Shown here one piece after another: positions 1 through 8,341 of a DNA stretch of 64,000 nt (position 1 is its first letter; the number at the start of each line of letters is the position of its first letter). A model generated the notes under the pieces. That model saw only the letters and a list, made by a program, of their open reading frames with translations, was not told the DNA's origin and did not search any database. Origin of the DNA: Aeromicrobium endophyticum (lineage in GTDB: Bacteria; Actinomycetota; Actinomycetes; Propionibacteriales; Nocardioidaceae); contig NZ_QUBR01000001.1 in assembly GCF_003586285.1 (NCBI RefSeq), positions 1,240,001-1,304,000 of the forward strand. Reading direction: 5' to 3'. The position numbers were made by a program, and so were the translations under genes.

Positions 1-13
1 GTTGTGTCCAGCT

Positions 14-22
14 TGTGGAAAA
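14..22 (-). promoter_or_regulatory. DnaA-box-like site upstream of rpmH
   Basis: The plus strand reads TGTGGAAAA, the complement of TTTTCCACA, which fits the relaxed DnaA box TTnTCCACA. The position just before rpmH is where the dnaA-rpmH origin interval ends in most actinobacteria, so this may be the edge of oriC. One site alone is weak evidence. The rest of positions 23-143 shows no gene. Confidence 0.4.
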
Positions 23-143
23 GTCAGTACCGCCGTGACGCTAGCAGCGTTGCAGATGGCAAACAAGCGGATTTCCCCAAGCCGCGGACGCTGCTCGGCG
101 TGTCGTCTGGACGTAGGCGTCGGGGAGGCGTAGGCAGGTCGGT

Positions 144-172
144 TTGACCGAGATGTGGCACCCCCGTACCGT
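144..172 (+). promoter_or_regulatory. Probable rpmH promoter
   Basis: A -35 element TTGACC (144-149) and a -10 element TACCGT (167-172) are separated by 17 bases, a good housekeeping sigma-A promoter. Transcription would start near 179 and leave a leader of about 100 bases before the rpmH start. The first gene downstream on this strand is rpmH. Confidence 0.6.
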
Positions 173-277
173 TGCCTAGTCGTCCCACAACGACCCCCGC
201 CGCATGCTCGCGATCATCAGTGATCGTGGGCGAGCGGTGGCCGTCGAACGGCCCAGTCCAAGATCCGAGGAATCATC

Positions 278-415
278 GTGAGCAAGCGCACCTTCCAGCC
301 CAACAACCGACGTCGCGCGAAGAAGCACGGCTTCCGCCTGCGCATGCGCACCCGCGCCGGCCGTGCCATCCTCGCGGATCGCCGCCGCAAGGGTCGCGCC
401 AAGCTGTCCGCCTGA
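278..415 (+). CDS. rpmH: Large ribosomal subunit protein bL34
   Basis: This 45-residue, very basic protein is bL34, a structural protein of the 50S subunit that binds 23S rRNA. It begins [19 protein letters not shown] and ends KGRAKLSA, the standard L34 pattern, with the conserved [15 protein letters not shown] core. The start is GTG at 278, preceded by a CGAGGA ribosome-binding site about seven bases upstream. It is the first gene of the origin-proximal rpmH-rnpA-yidD-yidC-jag-rsmG series and has its own promoter at 144-172. Length is typical of the family. Confidence 0.97.
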   Translation: MSKRTFQPNNRRRAKKHGFRLRMRTRAGRAILADRRRKGRAKLSA

Positions 416-419
416 TCCG

Positions 420-770
420 TTGCTCGCGCGCGGTCACCGCATGCGCAGCGCGGAGGACTTCCGGCACACGATCCGTCGTGGCGCCCGAGGTGCTCAGCCC
501 ACCCTCGTCACCCACGTGGTGCTCAGCGCACGCGTTCCAGAAACCGGCGGACAGACGTCCGTCGGTTTCGTCGTGAGCAAGGCCGTGGGCTCGGCCGTCG
601 ACCGCAATCGCGTGAAGCGCCGACTCCGCCACCTCATGCGCGACCGCGTCGATGCGTTGCCTCCCGGTTCGAGGGTCGTGGTCCGAGCACTTCCGCCCTC
701 GCAGGCGGCGGGCTCGGCGACGCTGGCCGAGCAGCTCGACGCGGCGCTGGCGCGAGCTGGTGCCCGATGA
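420..770 (+). CDS. rnpA: Ribonuclease P protein component
   Basis: The 116-residue RnpA is the protein subunit of RNase P and helps the catalytic RNA mature tRNA 5' ends. The family signature is present near the middle: [19 protein letters not shown], the RNR motif that contacts the RNA. I chose the TTG at 420, five bases after the rpmH stop, giving [14 protein letters not shown], a normal RnpA start. An earlier in-frame ATG at 363 would overlap rpmH by 53 bases and add a non-conserved tail. Co-transcription with rpmH is expected from the spacing. Confidence 0.95.
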   Translation: MLARGHRMRSAEDFRHTIRRGARGAQPTLVTHVVLSARVPETGGQTSVGFVVSKAVGSAVDRNRVKRRLRHLMRDRVDALPPGSRVVVRALPPSQAAGSATLAEQLDAALARAGAR

Positions 771-777
771 GCTCGAG

Positions 778-1044
778 ATGCCGATGAGGCTCCGCTCCCC
801 CCTCAAGATCGTCCTGATCTGGCTGCTCAAGGCGTATCGATTCGCCATCAGCCCCCTGTACGGCCAGGTATGCCGTTACCATCCGACCTGCTCGGCCTAC
901 GCTTTGCAGGCCGTCGAGACTCATGGCGCGTTGCGCGGCTCCTGGTTGGCGGGTCGTCGCGTGCTGCGATGCCATCCGTGGAGTGCGGGCGGTTACGACC
1001 CGGTTCCGCAGTCACACAGAGGAGAACAATGTTCGGCTTCCTAG
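778..1044 (+). CDS. yidD: Membrane protein insertion efficiency factor YidD
   Basis: An 88-residue protein of the YidD (haemolytic domain, UPF0161) family, a small membrane-associated factor that aids YidC-dependent insertion. The family core is clear: [20 protein letters not shown], then [18 protein letters not shown]. Cysteines in CRYHPTCS and RCHPW are conserved. The start could be ATG 778, ATG 784 or GTG 760; the first two leave rnpA intact. Its 3' end overlaps the yidC start by 16 bases, suggesting translational coupling. Confidence 0.92.
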   Translation: MPMRLRSPLKIVLIWLLKAYRFAISPLYGQVCRYHPTCSAYALQAVETHGALRGSWLAGRRVLRCHPWSAGGYDPVPQSHRGEQCSAS

Positions 1045-2120
1045 GCGACATCGGCAGCGCGATCATGACGCCGCTGTACTACGCCGTGTCCGGGATCCTG
1101 CTGGCCTGGCACCGCTTGTTCGAGGCGATCGGCCTGTCGGGCGACTCCGGCTGGACGTGGGCGCTGTCGATCATCGGACTCACGGTGACGATCCGCACCC
1201 TGCTGATCCCGCTGTTCGTCAAGCAGATCAAGTCGAGCCGCAACATGCAGCTGCTCCAGCCGCAGATCAAGGCGTTGCAGCAGAAGTACAAGCACGACCG
1301 CGAGCGGCTGACGCAGGAGCAGATGAAGCTCTGGAAGGAGACGGGCACCAACCCGTTCGCCTCCTGCCTGCCTCTGATCCTGCAGATGCCGATCTTCTTC
1401 GCCCTGTTCCGCGTGATCGACCACGCGTCGAAGTACAAGGTGTCGGACGGTGCCTTCAAGAAGGGCTTCATCGACGAGGGCGATGCTCTGTCGCTGTCGA
1501 ACGCCAAGCTGCTGGGTGCTCGCATCGCCGACACGTTCATGAACACCGACCTGACCGAGACGCGCATCCTGACGCTCTCGCTCGTGGTCATCATGTGCAT
1601 CACGCAGTTCACGACGCAGCGGCAGCTGATGAGCAAGAACATGCCGGCGGATGCCATGACGGGGCAGTACGCGCAGCAGCAGAAGCTGCTGCTCTACATC
1701 CTGCCGGTCGTGTTCGCCGTGGGCGGTGTCGCCTTCCCTCTGGGTGTGCTCTTCTACTGGACCACCTCGAACTTCTGGACCATGGGTCAGCAGTTCTACG
1801 TCATCCGCAACAACCCGGCTCCCGGCACGCCGGCCTTCAAGGCCAAGCAAGAGCGCGACAAGAAGCACGGCAAGTCGGTGGCCGAGGATCCCATGAAGGC
1901 GGCGCCGATCGAGGAGCCCAAGCCGGCGCCCCGCGCCCAGCCGAAGAACCAGCCCCGCAGCCAGCGCAAGAAGCCGGCCCAGCCCGGCGCAGGGCAGCAG
2001 AAGCCCAACCCGGCCAAGGGTGCACAGAAGAAGCCGGGCCAGGTGCCCAAGAAGAAGCCGGACATCACGGCCAAGTCCGACGGCAGGAACAACCCCGACA
2101 CGAAGGGTGGCAAGGCATGA
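1029..2120 (+). CDS. yidC: Membrane protein insertase YidC/Oxa1 family
   Basis: YidC inserts and folds inner-membrane proteins, alone or with the Sec translocon. The 363-residue protein has five predicted membrane segments (about 10-30, 42-64, 112-131, 178-196, 220-247) and the conserved hydrophilic-groove arginine in TM2 (R56 in [10 protein letters not shown]). It has the short N terminus of Gram-positive YidC proteins. From about residue 262 it carries a basic, proline/glutamine/lysine-rich cytoplasmic tail of roughly 100 residues, likely for ribosome or RNA contact. The start ATG follows a GAGGAG site. It overlaps yidD at the front and jag at the end (ATGA). Confidence 0.97.
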   Translation: MFGFLGDIGSAIMTPLYYAVSGILLAWHRLFEAIGLSGDSGWTWALSIIGLTVTIRTLLIPLFVKQIKSSRNMQLLQPQIKALQQKYKHDRERLTQEQMKLWKETGTNPFASCLPLILQMPIFFALFRVIDHASKYKVSDGAFKKGFIDEGDALSLSNAKLLGARIADTFMNTDLTETRILTLSLVVIMCITQFTTQRQLMSKNMPADAMTGQYAQQQKLLLYILPVVFAVGGVAFPLGVLFYWTTSNFWTMGQQFYVIRNNPAPGTPAFKAKQERDKKHGKSVAEDPMKAAPIEEPKPAPRAQPKNQPRSQRKKPAQPGAGQQKPNPAKGAQKKPGQVPKKKPDITAKSDGRNNPDTKGGKA

Positions 2121-2587
2121 GTGACGCCGCGAAGCTCGAGAACGAGGGCGACATCGCTGCAGACTTCCTCGAGGGTCTGCTCGACATCGCCGATCTCGAC
2201 GGAGACATCGACATGGACGTCGACGGTGATCGCGCCGCGGTCGAGATCGTCGGTGGCAACCTCGACCACCTGGTCGGGCGTGACGGTGAGGTGCTCGACG
2301 CGCTGCAGGAGCTCACGCGCCTGGCCGTGTACCGCGAGACGGGTGAGCGCAGCCGCCTGATGCTCGACGTCGCTGGTTTCCGCGCTGCTCGTCGCAACGA
2401 GCTGGTGGCCGTCGCCCAGGCGGCGATCGACAAGGTCAACGGCGGCGAGATGTCTGTGGCTCTCGACGCGATGACGCCGTTCGAGCGCAAGGTGGTCCAC
2501 GATGCCGTGGCGGCCGCTGGTCTGCAGAGCTCGTCGGACGGCACCGAGCCTCACCGGTACGTCGTCGTGCACTCGGCGGGTGAGTAG
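2117..2587 (+). CDS. jag: KH-R3H RNA-binding protein Jag (KhpB)
   Basis: A 156-residue Jag/KhpB-type protein. An acidic N-terminal stretch precedes a KH domain with the GRDG loop ([15 protein letters not shown]), then an R3H domain near the C terminus ([12 protein letters not shown]...[13 protein letters not shown]). KhpB proteins bind RNA and influence cell elongation and division in Gram-positive bacteria. Its ATG overlaps the yidC stop by four bases. The long Jag-N domain seen in Firmicutes is absent, as is normal for actinobacteria. Confidence 0.93.
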   Translation: MSDAAKLENEGDIAADFLEGLLDIADLDGDIDMDVDGDRAAVEIVGGNLDHLVGRDGEVLDALQELTRLAVYRETGERSRLMLDVAGFRAARRNELVAVAQAAIDKVNGGEMSVALDAMTPFERKVVHDAVAAAGLQSSSDGTEPHRYVVVHSAGE

Positions 2588-2630
2588 TCATCTCGTCGTC
2601 TGACTCCCCCGACTCGTCGCCGTCGGGTGA

Positions 2631-2646
2631 TGTTTCACGTGAAACA
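2631..2646 (+). promoter_or_regulatory. parS centromere site 1
   Basis: The 16 bases match the universal bacterial parS palindrome TGTTTCACGTGAAACA exactly. ParB (encoded at 4243-5133) should load here and spread, marking the origin region for ParA-driven segregation. The site lies between the jag stop and the GTG usually taken as the rsmG start, and runs into the palindrome at 2644-2671. Confidence 0.96.
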
Positions 2647-2671
2647 CCCCCGCCGCATGCGGCGGGGGTGT
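2644..2671. terminator. Perfect 28-bp palindrome at rsmG start
   Basis: Fourteen bases are followed at once by their reverse complement (ACACCCCCGCCGCA / TGCGGCGGGGGTGT). As RNA this gives a 12-bp G+C stem with a tetraloop. It could end the jag transcript, although no U-tract follows. The right arm contains the GTG at 2668, so in RNA it could also mask that start codon. It directly abuts parS site 1. Confidence 0.5.
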
Positions 2672-3243
2672 TCGCATCCCGCTTGGAGCTGGCCGAGCGC
2701 TACGCCGAGCTGCTCGCGACGGGCGGAGTGGTGCGGGGACTGATCGGACCGCGCGAGGTGCCGCGTCTCTGGGATCGCCACATCATGAACTCCGCGGTGG
2801 TCGCACCTCGCGTGCCGTCTGGCGCGTCGGTGGCCGATGTCGGTACTGGTGCGGGCCTGCCGGGTCTGGTCTGGGCCATCGCTCGCCCGGACATCCACAT
2901 GACGCTGATCGAACCTCTGTTGCGTCGCACGAGCTTCCTCGAAGAAGTGGTCGACGATCTCGGTCTCACCAATGTCGAGGTGCTCCGTAGCCGGGCCGAG
3001 GACGTGTCGGCGACGTACGACGTGGTGACGGCCCGTGCGGTCGCAGCCCTCGACAAGCTGGGTCGCTGGTGCATGCCGCTGGTAGCCCCAGGAGGGGTGA
3101 TGCTGGCCATGAAGGGACGGTCGGCGGCCGATGAGGTCGAAGCGGCAGCGTCGACCCTCCACCGTCTCGGTGCCACGTCTATCGTGGTGGCGACGTACGA
3201 CAATGGCGAGGTACCGACCACCGTCGTCGAGGTGACCAGATGA
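2668..3243 (+). CDS. rsmG: 16S rRNA (guanine-N7) methyltransferase RsmG
   Basis: RsmG (GidB) methylates G527 of 16S rRNA with S-adenosylmethionine; its loss gives low-level streptomycin resistance. The protein has the SAM-binding loop [12 protein letters not shown] (about residues 55-66), the family stretch [16 protein letters not shown], and the later RSRAEDV and VTARAVA motifs. From GTG 2668 it is 191 residues, short for the family (about 205-240). The same frame is open upstream to the TGA at 2581 and encodes [11 protein letters not shown] across parS, resembling longer actinobacterial RsmG N termini. No ATG, GTG or TTG exists there, only an ATC at 2590. The start is therefore uncertain. 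Confidence 0.92.
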   Translation: MFASRLELAERYAELLATGGVVRGLIGPREVPRLWDRHIMNSAVVAPRVPSGASVADVGTGAGLPGLVWAIARPDIHMTLIEPLLRRTSFLEEVVDDLGLTNVEVLRSRAEDVSATYDVVTARAVAALDKLGRWCMPLVAPGGVMLAMKGRSAADEVEAAASTLHRLGATSIVVATYDNGEVPTTVVEVTR

Positions 3244-3247
3244 TCCA

Positions 3248-3263
3248 TGTTTCACGTGAAACC
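3248..3263 (+). promoter_or_regulatory. parS centromere site 2
   Basis: TGTTTCACGTGAAACC differs from the canonical parS at the last base only. It sits between rsmG and parA, 617 bases after site 1, so ParB bound here could also affect parAB transcription. Confidence 0.93.
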
Positions 3264-3277
3264 AACAGGGGGCAGGC

Positions 3278-4246
3278 ATGAACGAATCGCAGCCCGCTCG
3301 ACGCGCAGCACCCACGGCCGCCTCGACGTACAGCGTCCCGGTGCCGTCGAACGACGACTCGACCCCGCTGGCCGCGGCTGCCCAGGAGCACGTCTCGCTG
3401 CTGCAGCGCGCATCGGCCATCTCGAGGTTCGACCGTCCCACGAACACCCGGGTGTTCGTGGTCGCGAACCAGAAGGGCGGCGTCGGCAAGACCACCACCA
3501 CCGTCAACGTCGCCGCAGCACTGGCGCTGAAGGGCCTGGAGGTGCTGGTGGTCGACCTCGATCCCCAGGGCAACGCCTCGACGGCTTTGAACGTGCCGCA
3601 CGCGGAGGGAACGCCCGGGGTCTACGAGGCGATCGTCGAGGGTACGGCGCTCGAGCAGCTCGTCCAGGCGTGCCCCGACATCCCCGGCCTGACGGTGCTG
3701 CCGGCGTCGATCGACCTCGCGGGGGCCGAGATCGAGCTGGTCTCGCTGGTCGCGCGGGAGTCCCGGCTCGACCGCGCGCTGCAGTCGTACATCGCTGAGC
3801 GCGAAGCAGTCGGGCGTCGCCTCGACTACGTGCTGATCGACTGCCCGCCGTCGCTGGGGCTGCTGACGGTCAACGCGATGGTCGCCGGTCGTGAGGTGCT
3901 GATCCCCATCCAGTGCGAGTACTACGCGCTCGAGGGGCTGGGACAGCTGATCCGCAACATCGACCTCATCAGGGCCCACCTCAACCCCAAGCTCGAGGTG
4001 ACCACGATCCTGCTCACGATGTACGACGGGCGCACTCGTCTGTCGGCCGGCGTCGCCGAGGAGGTCCGCGGACACTTCGGTGACAAGGTCATCACGACCC
4101 CCATCCCGCGCTCGGTCCGCATCTCCGAGGCGCCGAGCTATCAGCAGTCCGTCATCACCTACGACGGCACCTCGTCCGGAGCACTGTCGTACCTGGAGGC
4201 CGCGCGCGAGATCGCCCTGGCCGGGAGTGGAAGGGTCACCCGATGA
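3278..4246 (+). CDS. parA: Chromosome-partitioning ATPase ParA
   Basis: ParA is a deviant Walker ATPase that binds DNA non-specifically and moves ParB-parS complexes. The 322-residue protein has the deviant Walker A motif KGGVGKTT (66-73), a Walker A' stretch [12 protein letters not shown], and Walker [12 protein letters not shown]. About 55 N-terminal residues are a variable extension. The start ATG follows AGGGGG and comes 14 bases after parS site 2. parB overlaps its stop by four bases, so the two are translationally coupled. Confidence 0.97.
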   Translation: MNESQPARRAAPTAASTYSVPVPSNDDSTPLAAAAQEHVSLLQRASAISRFDRPTNTRVFVVANQKGGVGKTTTTVNVAAALALKGLEVLVVDLDPQGNASTALNVPHAEGTPGVYEAIVEGTALEQLVQACPDIPGLTVLPASIDLAGAEIELVSLVARESRLDRALQSYIAEREAVGRRLDYVLIDCPPSLGLLTVNAMVAGREVLIPIQCEYYALEGLGQLIRNIDLIRAHLNPKLEVTTILLTMYDGRTRLSAGVAEEVRGHFGDKVITTPIPRSVRISEAPSYQQSVITYDGTSSGALSYLEAAREIALAGSGRVTR

Positions 4247-5133
4247 GCACACGCCGTGGACTGGGCCGGGGGTTGGAGTCGCTGATTCCGTCGAGCTCGG
4301 CCGATGCAGCAGCCTCCGGGCTCAAGGAGATCGAGGGGGCGCGTTTCGCCGAGATCCCCCTCGACCAGATCGTCGCGAATCCCCGTCAGCCCCGTCAGGT
4401 GTTCGACGAGGACCACATGGCCGAGCTGGTGCACTCCATCAAGGAGGTCGGCCTGCTGCAGCCCGTCGTCGTGCGGGAGGTCGCCAAGGACCGTTACGAG
4501 CTCATCATGGGGGAGCGGCGGTGGCGAGCCAGCGGCAAGGCCGGCCTCGACACCATCGGCGCCATCGTGCGCGAGACGTCCGACGAGGACCTCCTGCGCG
4601 ACGCGCTGCTGGAGAACCTGCACCGCTCGCAGCTCAACCCGCTGGAAGAAGCATCGGCCTACCAGCAGCTGCTGGAGGACTTCGGTTGCACGCACGAGGA
4701 GCTGGCCGACCGCATCGGTCGTTCCCGCCCGCAGATCAGCAACACGCTGCGGCTGCTCAAGCTGACGCCGACGGTGCAGCGCCGTATCGCTGCCGGTGTG
4801 CTGTCGGCCGGTCACGCCCGGGCGCTGGTGAGCGTCGCCAACCCCGAGATCCAGGACCGGCTGGCCACGCGGGTGGTGGCCGAGGGCCTGTCGGTCCGTG
4901 CCCTCGAGGAGATCGTCACGGTCGGCCCCGACGCTGCCAAGCGTCCCGCCGCCCGGCAGTCGGCGAAGGCATCGGCCCCGCGGCTGGCCGATCTCGCCGC
5001 ACGCCTCTCCGAGCGGTACGACACGCGGGTCAAGGTCGACCTCGGTCGGTCGAAGGGTCGCATCACGGTCGAGTTCGCCACGATCGACGACCTCGAGCGC
5101 ATCGTCGAGATGATGGATCCGAAGAAGCCATAG
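4243..5133 (+). CDS. parB: Chromosome-partitioning protein ParB
   Basis: ParB is the CTP-dependent clamp that loads at parS. The 296-residue protein begins with the standard [13 protein letters not shown] segment. Its CTPase domain follows (NPRQPRQVF near 46; GERRWRA at 90-96), then the helix-turn-helix that reads parS ([20 protein letters not shown], 149-168) and a C-terminal dimerisation segment. Two parS sites lie within 2 kb upstream. It overlaps parA by ATGA and converges on trxA; the shared terminator is at 5196-5225. Confidence 0.97.
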   Translation: MSTRRGLGRGLESLIPSSSADAAASGLKEIEGARFAEIPLDQIVANPRQPRQVFDEDHMAELVHSIKEVGLLQPVVVREVAKDRYELIMGERRWRASGKAGLDTIGAIVRETSDEDLLRDALLENLHRSQLNPLEEASAYQQLLEDFGCTHEELADRIGRSRPQISNTLRLLKLTPTVQRRIAAGVLSAGHARALVSVANPEIQDRLATRVVAEGLSVRALEEIVTVGPDAAKRPAARQSAKASAPRLADLAARLSERYDTRVKVDLGRSKGRITVEFATIDDLERIVEMMDPKKP

Positions 5134-5152
5134 CGCTAAATCAATAAGTCAC

Positions 5153-5165
5153 TTTGTCGACAAGT
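5153..5165. repeat. Palindromic 13-mer TTTGTCGACAAGT, copy 1
   Basis: The site has the 10-bp palindrome TTGTCGACAA inside an A+T-rich stretch between parB and the terminator. The identical 13-mer occurs at 43460-43472 upstream of the MATE and dnaB genes. It could be a binding site for an unidentified DNA-binding protein, but the function is not known. Confidence 0.3.
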
Positions 5166-5195
5166 ATAGATATTGACTTGACGACACACGTGAAA

Positions 5196-5225
5196 AAGCC
5201 CGGCACCCGAGGGGGTGCCGGGCTT
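5196..5225. terminator. Bidirectional terminator between parB and trxA
   Basis: A perfect 13-bp stem (AAGCCCGGCACCC / GGGTGCCGGGCTT) with a four-base loop. On the minus strand the stem is followed by a run of T residues, an intrinsic terminator for trxBA. On the plus strand it ends the parAB transcript. Confidence 0.9.
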
Positions 5226-5245
5226 CTTCGTGCCTGAGGGTCGAG

Positions 5246-5578
5246 TCAGCTGGTGTACTCGTTCAGGTCGTTGAGGATCGCGCTCTTGGGACGCACGCCC
5301 ACGATCGACTTGACGACCTCACCCTTGTAGTAGAGGTTCATGGTCGGCAGGCCGGTGACGCGGTACTGCGCGGGCGTGACGGGGTTGGCGTCGGCGTCCA
5401 TCTTGAGGATCGTGAGCTTGTCGCCCTTCTCGGTGGCGATCTCCTCGAGGATCGGGGCGAGCTGACGGCACGGGCCGCACCAGCTGGCCCAGAAGTCGAC
5501 GAGCACGGGGCCGTCGGCCTTGAGGACGAGCTCGTCGAAGTTGGCATCGGTGACGGCGGCGAGGGTGGAATCTGCCAT
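5246..5578 (-). CDS. trxA: Thioredoxin
   Basis: A cytoplasmic disulfide reductase of 110 residues with the active site WCGPC (C34, C37) and the cis-proline in VTGLPTMNLY (P78). It passes electrons from TrxB to ribonucleotide reductase and other targets. The start ATG has an AAGGAG site six bases upstream. It follows trxB with a 49-base gap, so the two form a trxBA operon. In Mycobacterium tuberculosis the amidase-like gene cwlM lies between trxC and parB; no such gene is present here. Confidence 0.97.
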   Translation of the reverse strand: MADSTLAAVTDANFDELVLKADGPVLVDFWASWCGPCRQLAPILEEIATEKGDKLTILKMDADANPVTPAQYRVTGLPTMNLYYKGEVVKSIVGVRPKSAILNDLNEYTS

Positions 5579-5627
5579 GGGGTGCTCCTTCAGGGTCTGT
5601 GATCTGTTGAACGTGGGGGAGGCGGAG

Positions 5628-6611
5628 TTATTCCGCCCACTGAGCCATCGCGACGTCGGTCGCGGGCTCGCCGGCCGAGTCGATGTCGGCCAGGTAGCGC
5701 TCTGCGTCGAGCGCGGCGGCGCAGCCGGTGCCGGCCGCGGTGATGGCCTGACGGTAGGTGTGGTCGACCAGGTCGCCGGCGGCGAACACGCCGGTGAGGT
5801 TGGTCGCGGTCGAACCGGCCGCAACCAGCACGTAGCCCTCGTCGTCGAGGTCGACCTGACCGGTCAGCAGCTCGGAGCGCGGGTCGTGGCCGATCGCGAT
5901 GAACAGGCCCGTGGCGTCGAGCCGGCGCGTCTCGCCGCTGACGGTGTCGGTCAGCGTGACGGCCTCGAGCTTGTCATCGCCGATGATCTCGCTGACCGCG
6001 GAGTTCCACTCGATGTGGATCTTCTCGTTCGCCAGCGCACGATCCTGCATGATCTTGGAGCCGCGGAGCTCGTCACGACGGACCACCATGGTCACCTTCG
6101 AGGCGAAGCGCGTCAGGAAGGTGGCCTCCTCGAGCGCGGAGTCGCCACCGCCGACGACGATGATGTTCTGCTCGCGGAAGAAGAAGCCGTCACACGTCGC
6201 GCACCACGAGACGCCGTGGCCCGACAGGCGGTCCTCGCCCTCGACGCCCAGCTTGCGGTAGCCCGAACCCATGGCCAGCACGACCGCGCGAGCGCGGTAG
6301 GTGGTTCCGTCGTCGAGGGTGACGGTCTTGACGTCGCCCGTGAGGTCGACCGACGTGACGTCGTCGGTGACCAGCTCAGCACCGAAGCGCTCGGCCTGCG
6401 CCCGCAGCTTGTCCATGAGCTCGGGACCCATGATGCCGTCGGGGTAGCCCGGAAAGTTCTCGACGTCCGTCGTGGTCATCAGCGCGCCGCCGGCGGTCAC
6501 CGAGCCTTCGAACACGAGGGGCTCGAGGTTCGCGCGAGCCGCGTAGATGGCAGCGGTGTAGCCCGAGGGCCCGGAGCCGATGATGATGAGGTTGCGAACG
6601 TCGTCGCTCAT
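5628..6611 (-). CDS. trxB: Thioredoxin-disulfide reductase
   Basis: A 327-residue flavoprotein that reduces thioredoxin with NADPH. Visible motifs are the FAD-binding [10 protein letters not shown] (12-21), the redox pair CATC (C137, C140), the NADPH-binding [10 protein letters not shown] (154-163) and the C-terminal FAD motif TGVFAAGDL. Length and order match low-molecular-weight bacterial TrxB. The start ATG follows AAAGGGAA. It is the upstream member of the trxBA operon. Confidence 0.98.
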   Translation of the reverse strand: MSDDVRNLIIIGSGPSGYTAAIYAARANLEPLVFEGSVTAGGALMTTTDVENFPGYPDGIMGPELMDKLRAQAERFGAELVTDDVTSVDLTGDVKTVTLDDGTTYRARAVVLAMGSGYRKLGVEGEDRLSGHGVSWCATCDGFFFREQNIIVVGGGDSALEEATFLTRFASKVTMVVRRDELRGSKIMQDRALANEKIHIEWNSAVSEIIGDDKLEAVTLTDTVSGETRRLDATGLFIAIGHDPRSELLTGQVDLDDEGYVLVAAGSTATNLTGVFAAGDLVDHTYRQAITAAGTGCAAALDAERYLADIDSAGEPATDVAMAQWAE

Positions 6612-6695
6612 GCATTTCCCTTTGCTGCCTAGACGTGTGTCCTGATCTCAACGAATTCTAGGCGTCCGGCATTCCATCGCCCGACCAGCGGGCTG

Positions 6696-8264
6696 TCAGG
6701 AACGTCCGCGCACCACGACATCCTTGATCTCGCCCCTGAACGTGCCCGGCTCGACCTCGGGCAGCGACGTCAGCCACACCACGACGTACCGCGTGACGAC
6801 ACCTGACTTCAGCGAGATGCTGGCGTCGGAGCCGGCAGCCTCGACGGACGCGACGCTCGTCAGGTCGCGTCGTGACCGGGGCGTGCGATCGACGTCCTGG
6901 TCGGCCGCGTAGACGACCAGGCTCGTGGGGGCGCCCTCGAGCCTGAGCCGCAGCGAGTCGACCTCGCGCAGGCCACCGAGGTCGAGCACGAGCCCCACGC
7001 CGTCCTTGATGCCCCCGAGATCGGCCGATCCCAGGTACGTCGAGGTCTGCCAGCCGGTGTCGGGCAGGCCGTCGATCGCCAGCGGGGTCTGGGCGCGGTT
7101 CTCGCGTCCGTCGTCGCCCTGCGGATCGAGGTCGGTGGCGCGCTGCACCGGCAGCACCCGGACGGGGGACGCCTGGTCGATCGGGTCGGCCGCGTGATTG
7201 CCCGACCGGCTGACCAGGAAGCCGAGGAGCGAGAGGATCACCAGGGCACCCGCGACCCCCAGCAGCACGAGACCGCGGTCGCCCTTGGCAGCCCGGCGTG
7301 CCTTCTGCTTGCCGCGCTCGAAGGTCGTCGGCGGAGCGGGCTCGAAGGCCTTCGGACGCCGGCGAGGGGGCTCGAGCCCGGGCGGCGGGCCACCAGGGAC
7401 GATCACGGGGTCGAGCCGCAGCAGGTCGGGCGACGAGGCGCCGGCCAGGCTGGGCTGGTCGTCGTGCACGTCGTCGTCCTCGCCCGAGAGCCGCAGCGTG
7501 TGCGCGATGTCGGCGGCCTTGCGCAGCGGGGTCTCGTGATGGCGGGGCGGGGTGCCGAGGATGCGGTCGGCGATCGTGTCGATGTCGCGCGACACCCCGG
7601 CGCGCACCTGGCGGGGTCGCAGCAGCCGCCCGTGCTCGGTGGGCGCCGCCAGCAGGCCGTCGATGTGGGCACCGGGCCACCGGCTGGTCACGCAGGCGTA
7701 GAGCAGCTTGCCCAGCGCCTGGACGTCGAGCTGCTCGTACGCCTGGAGGTCGGAGAGCGTGTCCTGGTGTCCGACGGGTGCCAGGGCGGTCGCCACGCCC
7801 AGGCCGACGACCCGCACGGCACCGGACTGCTTGAGCAGCACCTGGTGGGGGGTCAGACGCCGGTGGTAGACACCGCGCTCGTGGGCGTGCGCCATCGCCT
7901 CGGCCACCTCGGCCACGACCGTGGCGGCGCGCCGGTTGGGCAGCGGCGACTGCGCGAGCAGCTGGTCGAGCGGGAAGGCACGGGCCCACTCACGCACGAC
8001 GAGGTGGTGACGCTGCTCGTCCTCGATCAGGTCGAGCACCCGCAGGAAGCGAGGATCCGTCACGGACGTCGACTCGCGCGCCGCCTGCAGGAAGTGGTCG
8101 GCCCGAGGATCGGCGCTCGAGATCAGCTCGAGCCCCACGTTGCGGTTGAGGATCTTGTCGTGCGCGCGCCACGTGGTCGAGCCGTGACGCTCGTTGACCA
8201 GGTCGTGCAGCTCGTAGCGGCGGGCCAGGATGTCGCCGGAGGCCAGTGACCGCCGATCGGTCAT
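6696..8264 (-). CDS. Transmembrane pseudokinase linked to MurJ
   Basis: A 522-residue membrane protein. Residues 17-257 are a protein-kinase fold without catalytic residues: HRD is HRR (134-136), the DFG position reads GLG, and the VAIK lysine region reads VGLELI. A proline-rich linker follows, then one membrane segment (331-352) and an extracellular region from about 393 resembling a discoidin-like sandwich. In M. tuberculosis the equivalent pseudokinase is fused to the C terminus of MviN/MurJ and recruits FhaA when phosphorylated; here it is a separate gene 77 bases after murJ. A role in regulating peptidoglycan synthesis is inferred from that relationship. An RBS (GAGGTGAGGG) precedes the ATG. 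Confidence 0.85.
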   Translation of the reverse strand: MTDRRSLASGDILARRYELHDLVNERHGSTTWRAHDKILNRNVGLELISSADPRADHFLQAARESTSVTDPRFLRVLDLIEDEQRHHLVVREWARAFPLDQLLAQSPLPNRRAATVVAEVAEAMAHAHERGVYHRRLTPHQVLLKQSGAVRVVGLGVATALAPVGHQDTLSDLQAYEQLDVQALGKLLYACVTSRWPGAHIDGLLAAPTEHGRLLRPRQVRAGVSRDIDTIADRILGTPPRHHETPLRKAADIAHTLRLSGEDDDVHDDQPSLAGASSPDLLRLDPVIVPGGPPPGLEPPRRRPKAFEPAPPTTFERGKQKARRAAKGDRGLVLLGVAGALVILSLLGFLVSRSGNHAADPIDQASPVRVLPVQRATDLDPQGDDGRENRAQTPLAIDGLPDTGWQTSTYLGSADLGGIKDGVGLVLDLGGLREVDSLRLRLEGAPTSLVVYAADQDVDRTPRSRRDLTSVASVEAAGSDASISLKSGVVTRYVVVWLTSLPEVEPGTFRGEIKDVVVRGRS

Positions 8265-8341
8265 GCCCTCACCTCTTCTTCGCCCGTCGCGCTCGGTGCC
8301 CGATCACCATGCTAGTCGGGCGGAGGTACTCGTCCGGGGGT

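Noticed and set aside
5186..5200. Possible third parS site (CACACGTGAAAAAG)
   Set aside because: Only the right half of the palindrome and the CACGTG core match (11 of 16 bases); it lies at the terminator and is better read as chance similarity.
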